64,000 bases of DNA from Hansfordia pulvinata (GCA_006538405.1 BJKQ01000011.1:1551501-1615500); one strand, 5' to 3'. Counted from the stretch's first letter, positions 32,846 through 45,596 are shown. Numbers and translations: made by a program. The notes: generated by a model from the sequence alone, not told the origin.

Positions 32846-35800
32846 ATGCGGCCCTTGAAGCTTGCGGCCAATCTTTGGTTGGTGATGCTCGTGGGTTTCC
32901 TCACCAGTGCGCTGGCCAACCAACTCGGAGGCAAGCCTCAGAAGAAACGTGCCTTTGAGGATCGTGGTTTGGACAACGGCATCGACTACGACAAATACGG
33001 AGGTCCCATCCCGGCTGATCTCAACTATGATTATGCCACTACTTACGGAGGCTACGGTCCGCCGCCGCCTCCATCACCGACCTACGGACAGCCCGTCCCT
33101 TCCCCGACATCGGTCTCTACTTCTACAGCTTCGGTTGACTCTTCCATCTCAGAGAGCCCCACGATGGCCAATGGCAGCGTTTCAGGGTCCTCGGAGACCG
33201 GAAGTGGCACCACTTCGACTGGTACAAGCAACTCGGGAGCTTCGAGCTCTGTCACAGAGTCTTCGCTCACCGGCTCGTGTAAGTCACTGTACGGAACTTA
33301 AGCATTGCTGGTCACATCTGACAAAAGAGAGACAGCCACCTCAAGCCAGCCAGCGGGTGAAAGCTCCACCGCTACAGATAGCTCAGACGTCTCATCTTCT
33401 GAAAGCACTGCAACGGCTGCATCGAGCAGTTCGCAGTCCGAGTCCTCTTCAAGCACTACCAGCTCGGCGGGATTCGCCTCACAAGGAAGCTCCAGCACAA
33501 CCAGTTCGGCCAAATCCTCAGTTTCAAGTTCCCATGAATCTTCTACCACGTCAAGTACAGAAACAGGAGGTACCGTGCATTCTAGCTCCGGTCCCAGTGT
33601 GACTCATGCAGACTCATCCACCTCGGATACCAGTAGCACTGGCAGTGTGTCCAGTGTCACGGGGTCCGCCGGCTCAGATTCCGAGACTGGCAGCAGCTCG
33701 ACCAGTGGGAGCCAGCTCACCAGCAGCAGCGAAGCTTCGGGCAGTTCCTCCTCCCCCACGGGTTCCGCTTCTCAGACAACAGAAGCCAGCACTGGTAGCC
33801 AGGGTCCTACCGCAAGTGGTGCAACCACTCCATCGAGCACTTCGGCATCTACCAACTTGTCCAGCATCGTTGCCTCGACCGGAAGTACAGTGACTGGCAG
33901 CAGTGATAGCTCCTCTTCGACCACGGAAATGAGTGCCTCGAGCCCGGCATCCTCGAGCGTCACATCAGGAACCTCTTCGCCCAGCGAGTCTTCCCCAAAC
34001 GCGAGCGATACACAGTCTCCCAGCGGCACAATCACAACGTCCATACCAGGCACCCCGAGTGTAAGTGCAACGATTCACCCTTACTTTAGCTCTTCTTTTA
34101 TTTTATTTCATTTTCGTTTTTTATATCCATTCTTGGTGGCGTGACTTTGACACGAATCTCGCCGGCAGGAAACCACATCTGTGATTACGGAAGGCACGAC
34201 CGGCCCGTCTCCAGGAAGTGGATTCACGAGCTTAAACACAGTGACGACCAACGCGACGGAGACTCCTGCGGGGACATCTGCAACCTCCGGAGAGGGCGGC
34301 AGCTCATCACACGGCACCCAATCCTCCACGGTTTCCCCGAGCAGCACGCTTGCCGATAGCAGCTCAACAGCTCATCAGAGCGCCACCTCTCCGTCTGGGT
34401 CTTCTACTGAGGCTGAGACTGCGAGTGGACCAGCAGGCACTGGAAACGGTCAGGGAGGCCCTGCTGGACAGACGGCCAGCCAAACGATCTCGTCTGGCTC
34501 CGGCAGTGCGACTCGGAATCTGACCACTACAACCCGCACAACAGAGTCGTCTGGCATCACCATCACACAGAGGCCGACCACGCCGGCCTCGTCTGCTGTT
34601 TTCGGGACGTCCAGCACGGGACCGGTCACTGGTTCTTCTCCCAGTGGCAACGTCACCACTTCCTCGGATTACGGCGCCACTACGACGCCATCTTCGCCGT
34701 CTTCCAGCCCCAGAAGCAGTGCGTTCTCGGGGAGTAACACGCCGGGGGCTTCTGACAGTTCCTTCGAGTCCGTGGTCTCGTCGTCCAGCACTCCGTCACT
34801 AGTGTCAAACTCAACAGCTTCGTCGCAGTCGTCGTCAACCTTGGGCTCTAGCAGTCCTGCAGCAAGTACCGGCTCATCATTCTCGAGCACAACGCCAGGC
34901 AGTGAGACTGGCTCCGTTACATCCGAGTCCACCTCGACAGCACCACAGAGCCAGGGCGCTTCGCCACTGCCGCCTTTCCCGTCTCCAAATTCGACGGCTC
35001 CCTTGACTTCTGCAACTGCTGGAACGGGCCGCCTGACATCGAGCGGGACCTCCAGCACCGAATCTTCCCTTCCTGGGAGTAGCTCCCGTGCCTCGTCAGG
35101 CCAGATCACGCAGTCAAGTCTGGTGGTCAGCAGTGTCCCCGCCACTGGCAGCCTGACATTTACCAACACGTCATCATTGCGTGCTACTCCCCGACTTCTA
35201 CCTCGTCTGTAATCACCGATACCACCATCACAGCTACGCCAGGGGAGACCGTCACCTTCACAGGGCCAGGGGGCACCACTACGGGCACCGTTCCCGAGAT
35301 CCCATCCGTGACAGGCCGCAACAGTACAGCCCCGCCCACGCCTTTCCCCGTTTCCCACAACTCAAGTTCGTACGGACCGACCGGTACTGGTGCCTCGGGC
35401 TCGAGTTCGCCAACATGGACTTCAGATTCTGGTTCCAGTACCATTCTTGGCCCATCGTCTACGATATCCACCCCGCCTTTCCCGTCAGGGAATTCCACGA
35501 GCCAACCCGGGCTGTCTACCGGACTGTCAACAGTGCACTCTTCAGGACCTGCAGCGACTCCGTCTAACGGCACATCAACAGGGACGTCTCCCGGCGCTAC
35601 TGTATCGCCCATCGCCACTTCATCGTCGTCCGTGATATCCCCGCCATACCCCTCGGGTAACTCGACCAGTCTGTCCGGGATGTCAACTGAGAGTTCTGTG
35701 GCCGGAGGACCAGGGCCTTCCCCAGTCTCCCCCTCGTCCAACATCACATCTGCGAGGCCGTCTCACTCCCCTCTTTCGTCAACCAGTCGGATCAGCTCCG

Positions 35801-38800
35801 GCGCCTCTGCGAGTTCTATACAAACGGACACTCGGAACGCCACCTCGTCAACTCCAAGCGCGTCTTCTACAGCTGTGCCGGGTGGGAATGGAACCTCGGG
35901 CATTCTCACGACCCCTTTCCCACCGACCGGTCCAGCGGCCCCGAGTCTGGGCCCTTCCGAGTCGGCTCCCTTCCCGCAGACCAACGGCTCGCAGACACCG
36001 GCAGTGTCTACTGGGGTGCTTTCATCTACTCCACCGGCCAATGAGAGCACGACGAGATCACAGGCATCCATTCCTGGCCCGTCTGTTACTGTCAGCCCTG
36101 CCCCTATTCCTGTCCCGTTGACGACAGGCGGCAACTCGCAACCCTCAAACTCGGGTTCGACTACGCCCCCCTTTCCTTCTAACAATTCGACCTCTTCTGG
36201 TGGATATGCGCCGACCAGCCCTGGCACAGGCCCCCCACTATCGGGGAGCAGTATCTTTCCCAGCACGGTTCCTACTCCGCTCTCCAGCGCTCCCGGCCCC
36301 AACACTACGCTTGCGTCGAGCCAGATAGGGACAGTCCCGGCAAGTCTGACAGGTACGGGCCCCATCGGGTCGCCGTCACCAGGAATCTCCTCTGCTGTCC
36401 CTTTCCCATTCTCTAACTCAACCAACACGGGCCCGGGGCCAACAAACACAGCTTCATCAGCCTCCGGCAATGCAACAAATCAGCCTCCACCAAGCGAAGG
36501 AACTTCTGTGACCCCTTCCCCCGTGACAAGCTCGACAGGCCCCAGCTGGACCGCGCCAGGCACCTCCTATTCGGGAACAGGAATTTCTTCGAGCCCTTCA
36601 AGCTCATCGGGCCCGGGTACAGCGGTCAGTACCAGTCAGGGGCCTTTCACGTTTTCCAACGGCACTATCCCTGGGACGACACCAACGGGCACCGGTAGCA
36701 GCTTGACATCGTCGGCTCTTCCAAGCCCAGGCTTTTCTACTGCCAACGCAACCATATCAACAACAAAATCTGGAGCTACAAGTGTCTTCCCTGGGCCGTC
36801 CCCCTCCTTTGGCAACAGCAGCAGCAGCTCACTTGTAACTCCGACGACTTTCCCCTTCTCCAACAGCACCATTCCCATAGTTGGCTCTACAGGCAGCCCG
36901 ACGCTTGACACCTCGAGTCCGGTTGCTGTCTCGCCCACATTTGTCTCTCCGACTCCTGCGAATGAGACCATTACTACTGGCGGGAGTTCCGGGCGCAGCA
37001 GCAGCAGCAGCAGCAGCAGCCCGGCAACCAACCAGACAGCTACCACAGGTCCCACCGTCGTCCCCTTCCCCTTGTCCAACTCGACTGTGCTGCCAACGGG
37101 CACCAACGGCTTGACACACTCAGGAGGCGGCGTCACAACAAGGCCGTCAACTTCCGCGCCCTCGGAGGAGAGCTCCTTAGCCACCGGGTCCATGACCATC
37201 AACCCGGCCCCACTGCCGCTGCCCACGATCCCCGAGTCTGGGGGCAACTCTTCGATTTCTGCTACCGGGTCAAATGCCACCACAACCGGGCCTACTGTAA
37301 GCGGCGCCACGACAGGCCAGCTGACGGGGACGTCAAACGCGCCTCTGTCTAGCCCGGAGGTGACGTCGGCACCAGGCACAACTCCAACGGCATCGACCAA
37401 CGGGACCGGACCAAGTACGACATATCTGAGTGAAACTGAATCTGGGACGACGCCCCTGACGGGGACTGGCACGGAACCGACGTCGCCTTTCCCGCAGAAC
37501 GGCACACTGTCCTCTTTGTCTACCTCTGCGCCCTTTCCCAGCACCAACTCCACCGGTACCTCCTCTCCGTCTATTGTACCACAGTCATCAGGAACACTGT
37601 CAACTCTGAGCCCAACCGTACCAGCGCCGCTGACCAGTCCCGTTGTCGTACCGACCAACAGCTCTGCGAGTACCCTCAGCACACCAAGCAATGCTATTCC
37701 GGTCCCACAGTCCCCGAGCCCGATCCTCTCCACCGGCGGTCCCGGCCCGTCGGCGGCAACGACGAGCTCCGTGTCGCCGTCGGCCCCGTATCCGGTTACC
37801 GATTCCTCCATCACCATCACGGCGAACGGACCCACGGCCCCGTTCCCCGGTGTACCCAGCAGCGCTGCAGGCAGTGCCTCGCATCAGACTGGCGGTGGCG
37901 AGACCAGCTCGGGGGCAGGGGACTCCAGCACTCCCTTGAACTCGGACACGACGGCGACCTCGTCCTCCGTTACTGGATCTCTGCCGCCCTCCACTGTCAA
38001 CATCACGACCACGGAACACTCTGCCAGCACTTCTTTAGGATCACTTAGCGGCTCCGCGCCCACATCTTCGCGTCTCCCTACTGCAGGACCCGTGACGCCG
38101 CCGTTCCCGCAGCCTAACTCGACGACCATCACAAGTGGTCAAACAGGCGGCACCGCTTTGTCTGGTGAAAGCAGCAGTGTCACTACTTCGGAAATCAGCC
38201 CATCATACTCGCCCTCAAGCTCTGAGATGACATACCCATCAGTATCATCGACCAACGACACTGCCACAATGACCGCGCCGCCGTCGACAACATCCTCCTC
38301 GGTCCTCACGAGTTCCGTAATGTCGTTCACAAACTCTACCAGCTCCAACGCGGCAGCCAGTATGCCGTCTGAGTTGTCGTCAACAACGAGCAGCGGCACG
38401 ACCACGGGTAGCGGCGGAGACTACGGCAACACGACCACAGCAACCAGCAGCTCGGACACATGCACAGATAACCTCACGTCGCCGCCGCCGCCAACCACGC
38501 TCGACACCACGTGCAGCGAGACGACCATCACCGAGCTCAACACGACGCGCACCGTGAGTTTCACCGGCCACTATACGGGTGACACCCGCAGCTCCACGTC
38601 TTCGACTCTGCCCGCCACTGCGAGCGTTACCGATTACCCGTCCACTGCCTCGTCCTCGTCGATGTCCTCGGAAGGTGAAGAGACAACTACATCCCCGCTA
38701 ACAACGAGTACCTGTACGGAGGAGGAAACTATAGGTATGCCCCCACCGCTTCTCCTTTTCCCCATCCTCACCTTAGTCTGCCCCCCTCGCCCAACCTTCG

Positions 38801-39243
38801 ACCCCACCGAGAAAGCAACACATACCAGTCCCTCCGATTCTGACCAAAAAAATACAGGCAACTTCACCATGACAGGGCCGACGCCGACGCCGCCCCCTAC
38901 CACTTTCGAGACCTCGTCCTCGTCCTCTGTCTCGGGCGAAAACAACTCGACCGTTCTGTCTTCATCACTGGCCGCTTCATCCCCCAGCCTCACCGGGCTC
39001 GAGGCCTCGACGCCGTGGTTCGTCGCAGGCGCCAACGAGGATGGCGGCATCGGCAGCAGCAGCAGGAAAAATGCCGCTGTGGACCAGGCTATCAAGAGGC
39101 GGGGCCCCGTCGCTGCCGTAGGACAGCAGGCAGCACAGCAAGAAGAAGGGGAGGTGCCAAAGGTAGGAAGCGACCAGGACGCCCCTAACGGCAGTTGGAA
39201 GCGATTCCTGGGCTGGTTTGTCGCCGCGGACGCGGAACGTTGA
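32846..39243 (+). CDS. Giant secreted Ser/Thr-rich mucin-like protein (apparent frameshift)
   Basis: Exons 32846-33278, 33336-34060, 34169-38734 and 38858-39243 give about 2,036 residues if one missing base is allowed for. Signal peptide: MRPLKLAANLWLVMLVGFL then TSALA. A Kex2-like KKR follows at about residues 32-34, then a Tyr/Gly/Pro-rich segment ending in GYGPPPPPSPTYG. The rest is Ser/Thr/Pro/Gly with very few charged residues, expected to be heavily O-glycosylated. Sixteen degenerate repeats centred on [P/F]-P-x(1-3)-N-[S/G]-[S/T] (for example PPFPSGNST, PFPLSNST, PPFPQPNST) recur between about residue 680 and the C-terminal third, most with an N-glycosylation sequon. Four Cys sit near the C-terminus. 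The tail is charged and lacks a GPI-type hydrophobic end, so a soluble wall or matrix component is more likely than a GPI protein. The frame changes at the C-run 35189-35192, where one more C would restore it. No named family is recognised. Confidence 0.85.
36999..37020 (+). repeat. AGC trinucleotide run inside the mucin-like gene
   Basis: Seven AGC units encode a poly-Ser stretch. Length polymorphism here would change the serine run in steps of one residue without breaking the frame. Confidence 0.85.
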
Positions 39244-39744
39244 GGTGATTTGATTCGGCACCTCTCCGCCCACGAGTGAACACAATGGGCGACGTCTTTT
39301 CCAAAGATTTCGGCGTCTTTCGCGCGTCTGCACGGACTGCTATGGCTCAAAGGCTCCTTTCAAGGGATCCGTTACGCCTTACATGCAGGTAGAGAGAGAA
39401 TGTTTTGGCTCGATGTATTGCTATGCTGTTAATGTCCTCGTCGCATCTTGATGTTGAGATGATTGTACCGAACGAGGGAGGGGACTTTGCTTGTATTCTG
39501 TTTGTGTGTATTCCTGGTCCGCAAGGCACTTGTGAGAGGCAGGGGGCAGGGAGACAGAGAGCAAGACAGTTGCAAACCAGATGAACGAATAATCAACGCT
39601 ACCATCATACAACGCCGTGACTCGCACCACTCCGCGTCGTCGTTATCATCATCATCATCATCAGGTCCGGTCCGGTGCATCAACGCCGAGATTGAATTGC
39701 GGCTTGATCGGCCGTGCTTTTTTTCCCTTGGGTATCTCAGACGC
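39244..39744. other. 3'-3' spacer between mucin-like and F-box-like genes
   Basis: It contains an (ATC)n run at 39644-39662 and no coding signal. It probably holds the terminators of both convergent genes. Confidence 0.6.
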
Positions 39745-41339
39745 CTAATCCTGGGTCTGCGTCGCCGCTTCCGAAACGGGGGGCTTTCCCGTGAGCATGT
39801 CATGCGCCGATGTGGGATGAACAATCATGGCCTGCGACGCAATGTGAGCCTCCAGGAACTTGAAGAATCCTTCGTAGTTCGTGAGCAGCTCCTCTATGAC
39901 GACGGGCTCCCGTTGAGTCGCGGCGCGGGATACGGCGCCCCAGAGCTGCTTCACCTCGTTATCGGGGGCGAACTCAAACGTGCTCTTCCACGTGATCGAG
40001 GTTGTGCCGCTGTCGGCTCGGTACGCAAAGACGGCGCCGGCGTACGAGTCGGCGTGGAACACCTGCATCAGGCGCAGCTTGGGCATGCGCTTGGCCGCTC
40101 GGCCGGCCGCGAACAAGGTGTTGTTGATGGCGGCCGAGTCGCAGTCCACGGGGGAGGCCTCGTTGCCGCTCCACACGCAGAAGGCCTCGGCCGTCATTGT
40201 GAGCCTCTGCAGCCTGTCCCAGTACAGCAGGCGCGGGCTCTTGCTGGGCACGGGCTGGAAGAACTGCTCCAGAAAGACAGAGATGTCGCCAAACGAGCAG
40301 CTCGAGAACTCGTCCATGCCCTGGCTGAGCCGCGCCAAATTCCGAGCGAGCAGTGGGCAGCTCCCGGGCGGGTCGCCCTCGGGATAAGGGCCGCGCAAGA
40401 AAGCATCGGCGTGCTCGAAGATGACGAGCTTGCGCAGGCTGCGCGGCCAGTAGGCCACCGTCTGAGCGAATTCTGCAAGGGGCAAAATGTCAGCAAGCGC
40501 ACTCGTGTGTGGACGACCCCGGCGCGCATGTCGCCTCGTCGAGGGTGCTTACCCAGGTCGATATCCGCTTCCTCCTCCTCGTCCACTTGATGCCACGGCT
40601 CAAAAATAAACTCTTCCACCTGGGGCAGGCTGGAAAGGATGCCCAGAACACTATAAGGGGCCACGGTGCGCCGGTTGCGCCGCAAAATGCGCAGCCCCGT
40701 AATCACGTCGACCTCGGGCAAGCCCTGGCTGCCCTTGAGCTCTGGGACCTCGGAGAAGTCGAACTGCAGGTCGAAATCGAAGAATCGATTCGTGCCGTCC
40801 TCCTTGAGGCCCGCCTCGCCCCAGAACTGTTTCTTGTCACTGGGCGAGAAGGCCCGGATCTCAAGGGAAATGCCGCGGGTCGAAGAGGTGTCTTGGTCTT
40901 GGCTTAAGACGAGCTGGTTGTCGGCGGCGGCGGCGGCGGCGGCATCTTCAGAGTCGTCCCCAGCCTGCCAGTGGCTCATGACCTCAAAAAGCTCCCATAT
41001 GCTGTTGGTGAAGTTGCGGTTGTTCTGATCCTGCTCATCTTCCGTCTCGGGAACGAAGCGGAGCTTGTTCTTGTACGAGGGCAGGATCACGTGAAATCTC
41101 AGGTTGCGCAGCCACCGCCGGCGGGGCCCGCGGACCAGCTCGCTGAAGTGGGCAATCTCGGTCGAGGCGATCTTGAGAGCCTTGAAGTTCTCGGGCTCGA
41201 GGACCGAGTTCCACTCCTTGCAGACGGTGGTGTAGCCGGCAAAGATGTGGTGGACCTTCTTGAACTCGAGGCGCGTGGTCGCGAGGTGCTCGAGGACCAT
41301 GAAGCGGAGCTCGGGCGGCAGGGAGGTCCAGTCGCCCAT
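39745..41339 (-). CDS. F-box-like protein of a fungal-specific family
   Basis: Two exons, 41339-40553 and 40472-39745, join in phase 1 (donor GTAAGC, acceptor TGCAG) to give 504 residues. The N-terminus MGDWTSLPPELRFMVLEHLA followed by a spaced KVHHIFAGYTTVCKEWNSVL is an F-box fold (LPxEL at the start, Trp near the end), which would bind Skp1 in an SCF ubiquitin ligase. The rest has no kelch or clear LRR signature, but segments such as RRTVAPYSVLGILSSLPQVE and SLRKLVIFEHADAF look like irregular leucine-rich stretches typical of fungal F-box proteins. A run of seven Ala encoded by GCC repeats (about 40924-40944) interrupts the middle. The target is unknown. Two in-frame ATGs lie upstream (41504 and 41432); 41339 is chosen for its strong context (GCCGCCATGG) and because the F-box then begins at the N-terminus. 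Confidence 0.78.
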
Positions 41340-41676
41340 GGCGGCGGCGGCAGAGGTCGAGCAGCCCGAGGGGCGCAGGGACAGCCGGACGTGGTTCTCG
41401 CTGCTGTCGTGGCCGGGTGGACTCTGCTGCATTGGGAAGCTGTAGATGCCGAGTGGGAAGAAAAGGTTGGAGGGGGGGGTAGGCCAGCGGCGGGAAGACT
41501 GCACCGCTCACTCAATTGCCGGCGGGCGGTCCGAGGAGCGAGGGCCGTGTGTCACGGCCGGCTTCGAGTCTGTGCGGCAGCGAGCGGAACCGAGTTGTCG
41601 CAAGGGTTCGGGCTGTCCAGCACCATGGTCTGTCTTGTAAGGCTGTGCCGCGAGCTCGAGGACGAGACGGGCCACC

Positions 41677-41696
41677 GCGAGCGAGCGAGCGAGCGA
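41677..41696. repeat. (GCGA)5 tetranucleotide repeat
   Basis: Five exact GCGA units upstream of the F-box-like gene. A simple sequence repeat, function not inferred. Confidence 0.85.
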
Positions 41697-41915
41697 GGCG
41701 AAGAAATCCGAGGCTGGACTAGACACACGGTTCTTTGGCAGTTATCGGCGTTTCATGGTGGGGTATCGTACCGGACGGCCCATGGCTGGGCGCTGGGGAA
41801 TTGGGCTCTGGCAACTTTTCCGCACGCAGTGGGTTATGGATGTACCTTGTATAAGGTAATGTAACGTCCAGTCGGGTACATCGAGTACTCGTCAACTCAA
41901 CGAGTGCCCCAGGCT

Positions 41916-41933
41916 ATCCATGGATCCATGGAT
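41916..41933. repeat. 18-bp perfect palindrome
   Basis: ATCCATGGATCCATGGAT equals its own reverse complement and is itself two overlapping ATCCATGGAT palindromes. A looser version occurs near 45757-45797. Confidence 0.9.
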
Positions 41934-44900
41934 GTCATCATTCGGTGTGGTGCAATGCAACAAAAGGTCTGCTCCAGGTAGCTCACTCACATGGATAATG
42001 TCATGTATTTCTTTTCTGCATATACTCTTTATTTGCATCTCGACCTCTGAGCCCACTTTCAGTATTTGATGTATCGTTGGGATCGAGGCAGATATCACCA
42101 CCTGAGGTCAGTGCAGACATCGGGCCGGCCGATTGGCGCATGAGACACAGGTCAGTCACCCTGAGCACGCAGGGGACGATTACATCCCCTTTGACAACAG
42201 AAAACCCAGGGCAATGTATGTCTACTCGTACACGAGGCAGAAGGGGCATCGACCTACTCGCAGACCCCTTTCCCCCGAGGATTACGACAGCTTGAGCCTT
42301 ACTTGCCATCTCAATGTTCACCTCGCTGCTCGGTCGCTGCTCGGCACAGCAGAAACGGCACATGTGAGCGGGAGGAACCCAATCGATTGCCATGTTGAAC
42401 GGGGGGGGCCGAGAAAGCCCTCATACTGTTGTGGCTTCTTGGCACCCGAATCCTCACAAATTCTCAAGATATCGGCGAAACGCAAGAACAAAGACCACCT
42501 CACAGCGGCATTGGGCGCTTGGTGTGTCTGCCTGATCGCATAATGCCAAAGCACTCGTGATAATTAATAAGCGGCGCTCCTCAAAGAGGGAATGACCCCT
42601 CCATTGAATCTTCGGGCTAGCACCATCTCCGGCATTCCGGCAGCCCCGCGGCGGGAGCCTGAGGTCCGGTCGACAAGCCCCCCGAAAAAAAAAAAAAAGT
42701 CCCCGAATTACACAATATTGCGCCATCGCGACTAATGCACCGCAACCGTTGCTGGCAGGGTCCAGATCGGATGCCAACGCGTCGGGAACGGCTCTCGGCG
42801 GCTCTCGTGAGGCCTGCTCGTCCTGACATTGCCGCCGCTTGGTCTGCCAAACGCAACTGTTCCGTCGCAAGTCTCCAGGGGGTGCCGCCGCCGGCCGGGT
42901 GATCGTCGTCGCGGAAGAGACCGCTGCTGCGGGCTGCGGGCTGAGCCCCTGCGATCTCACCACGCGCGCCGAGACGCAGACCCGGGCGCGCGCTGTCTTG
43001 GAACGGCGCTGCCTGTCGCCCTTTAAGGGCGCCGCCGCGCAGTGCGATCGCATCGTGTGCTTTTGCACACCTGTGGTGTCATCAGATTCCGTCCTGGCGG
43101 TCCAAAGATGGAGCACCGACAGCATTCCTGGCGTCTGACACCATAGGTATGACGCCAGACTTGGCGCTGACCACCCAGGCGCCAAGGCTTGCTCGCAAGG
43201 CTGACAGCATGAATGCCGAGCCGGCTGGCCAGACCTGAGAGGCTCCCTCGCCATGTAAGGAGGAGGCCATTATCTGCCATGGCGACGTGCGCGTAGATAC
43301 AGTCGTCGTTGAGCGTGAACGGGGTACAGTTATGGCGCATATAGCAGCCGCAAGAGATGTACCGGGAGGCGTCTGGCCGAGTCTGCACGTCTCAGCGGCT
43401 GCCCGGAATCAGGAGTGGCTTCGGTCTCTCGACGGCAGCAAATTTGTACTTGTATGTAGCCTGGGAACTCATCGTCAGCAAAGGCGACCATTTGCGAAGC
43501 GCCTCTTCCTTTGGGACGTCACCATCTTCGCCACTTGGGTGACCCATGGGTAAGTCGGAGGACGCAGGTGGCCGGCATGCGAGTACCTGACGCTCGTCTT
43601 GAAAGCCGCACCGGCGGTATCTGCGTGGCATGATGGTCCCGGATTCGGAGGTTGCTGAGGCTGCACGCGGGGACCGCGTGCGCGTGTAGCTTGTTGCCCC
43701 AAGAGGGCAGCCGTCGAGGTGGTCCCAGGTGGTTGAGCTTATCTCAACTGTCTCCTCCAGTGGGCCTTGGTTGCCACGGAGGGCCCCAATACTCGCGAAC
43801 AACTTCACGGCCTCCAAGCAAGCGTTCTGGCTGTGTCGTCGAACACCTTTCACTGTCCATGATCATCTTTCAACCTTCCTGCCACGCCTATCCATACTCA
43901 CTTAACCAACTTCCCTTTCCATGGTGCCCCTCGCCGGGCGACGGAAAAGACGGGTCTGGGTCTGACGGGCAGACGGGTGCGACCCCCCGTGCCCCCGCTT
44001 CGGCGCCTTCACAGGCTAATCTCCCGCCCCAATCTCTCGCCTTGGCCAGAAAGAAGGCGAGCTTACGTATACTCGCGCGCGCAGGCTCAGGGCGACCGCC
44101 TCATGTAGATTGGTGTTTCTCTTGGCCTTCTCAAAGGGGTTTCAGAGTGCCCAACTTCTCAAAGTCGAACCAGGGGGCCATTAATGATAGATGGAGCCCT
44201 AGCGCTCTCTAAATGGCGGGCCACGCGGGCTTCGGTTCTGCAGAGGGATTGACAGGGGCTGACCGGGCACCCCAGAAGGCCAAACGGCCGCTATGGCCGC
44301 CAATCTCGAGGCGATCCCACCCACGACCCTCTCTATCCTCGTCGTGCCTCGTGCCTCTGGGCCGCGGGCGTGCGTAATCGCTGAAGATCGGCATTCCATT
44401 TGCGCGACGGGCTATGCCTCAGAAGGCGTTCCATTTCCTGATTCTTCGCAGGTCTTTGCTCGCGCGCTTCTGCGCCACCGATCGAGATTGCTTGGGTCAT
44501 GGTATAAACGGAGTATACCCGTACTCGAATTGGTGGCAGCTGTGCTGACGCTTGTCAGGGAAAACAAGGGGACGAGACCCCCCCAACTTTGCTTCTTTCG
44601 AGGGCTGCTGGTGAATATTCGTACCAGGACTCGGACGTAGCGATGGCTCTGTTCGTGCACTCGTCTAATTAAAGCAGGTGGTGATGGGCTATCGCAGCTC
44701 CTGTTTAGGGCAGGCCGATCTGACGTTTGAAGCCCGCGATGGTCATACTCGAATGTACCTCGGATTACCCGGACGCGTGTGCATGGCGCAGCGATGGATT
44801 CGGCGGCAAAGGTCCCGTCTCTGGGGAAGAAGATATCCCATGCTCCGAATCGAGTTCCTGGCGAACCGACCAGCAGCCTCACGAGCACGCCATCGCCGTG

Positions 44901-44990
44901 AGACCAGAGCCAATGAAGCTGGGGCGAGAGCGGCGACGGGAGGGAGGGGCTCTGGGGGTCCATCTGAGCAAGCGCCCTCGCGCGAAGAGA

Positions 44991-45596
44991 TACGAGTACA
45001 TAACTCCGAAGATGCCTGCGGCGGTAGTAAGTATCTAACGTGTCCACAGATGGGGGTCTTCGCAGTGCCAGTACTCGTGAAAGGATAGTCACTTCTTCTG
45101 ACTCGCCAGTGCCAGTTGAGGGCTGTGCCTGGCCATTCAGACTCTCCGTTGTATCGCGGTTCCTGTATCAGCGGCAGTGTACACTGTATCACGAGTTCCT
45201 AAGGTCGTGATGAGTCCATGCCGAAACGCTGCCGGGATGCTGGAGGGCGGCGGAAGTTATCATCAGCGTTGGACGGAGAACGGCAAACGAGTGCTCGTCG
45301 TGCTCGTACGAGTATGTAGAATGGGAACTGCAGGTGGGGTCTCGCGACAACTGCCAAGACGCCTCGGGCCTGTTAGTGCCCCGTTAGCGACGTTAGAGAG
45401 AACCCAGCGTGGTCGGCCGCGTACTCCAGCGTCTCTGCTACGAGAGGTACCTACTCCCGCCGCCCCTGGCGGGGTGTACTCGTACGACTCTACCCGGGAG
45501 TAAAGCGAGCCCTGTCCAGCCCAGGTACGCCAGGCACCTGGGGGTAGCTACCTCCAGGGCTGTATGTAGAGCTCCAGCTCCATGGGGATACGAGTA
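44991..45596. repeat. Cluster of four TACTCGTA/TACGAGTA octamers
   Basis: Exact copies start at 44991, 45307, 45477 and 45589. The copy at 45307 is part of GCTCGTACGAGTA, a near-perfect head-to-head pair. One-mismatch versions (for example CACGAGTA near 45686) lie between them. About 0.5 kb upstream of ATP sulfurylase. Confidence 0.8.

Noticed and set aside
36636..37835. 399-codon minus-strand frame with a hydrophobic Val/Gly/Leu composition
   Set aside because: Complement of Ser/Thr/Pro codons in the mucin-like gene; several similar antisense frames line this gene and none has a start, splice or family evidence.
38735..38857. Treating this stretch as ordinary coding sequence of the mucin-like gene
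   Set aside because: It has good donor, polypyrimidine tract and CAG acceptor, and its translation is hydrophobic and Pro/Leu-rich unlike the Ser/Thr flanks; kept as an intron with possible retention.
42454..43254. 266-codon minus-strand frame
   Set aside because: Contains a poly-Phe stretch from the 14-A run and no recognisable family; other frames are equally open.
44412..45092. 226-codon minus-strand frame
   Set aside because: Arg/Ser/Pro-rich, no domain, no coding bias, and it spans a TACTCGTA-type octamer seen only in non-coding sequence.
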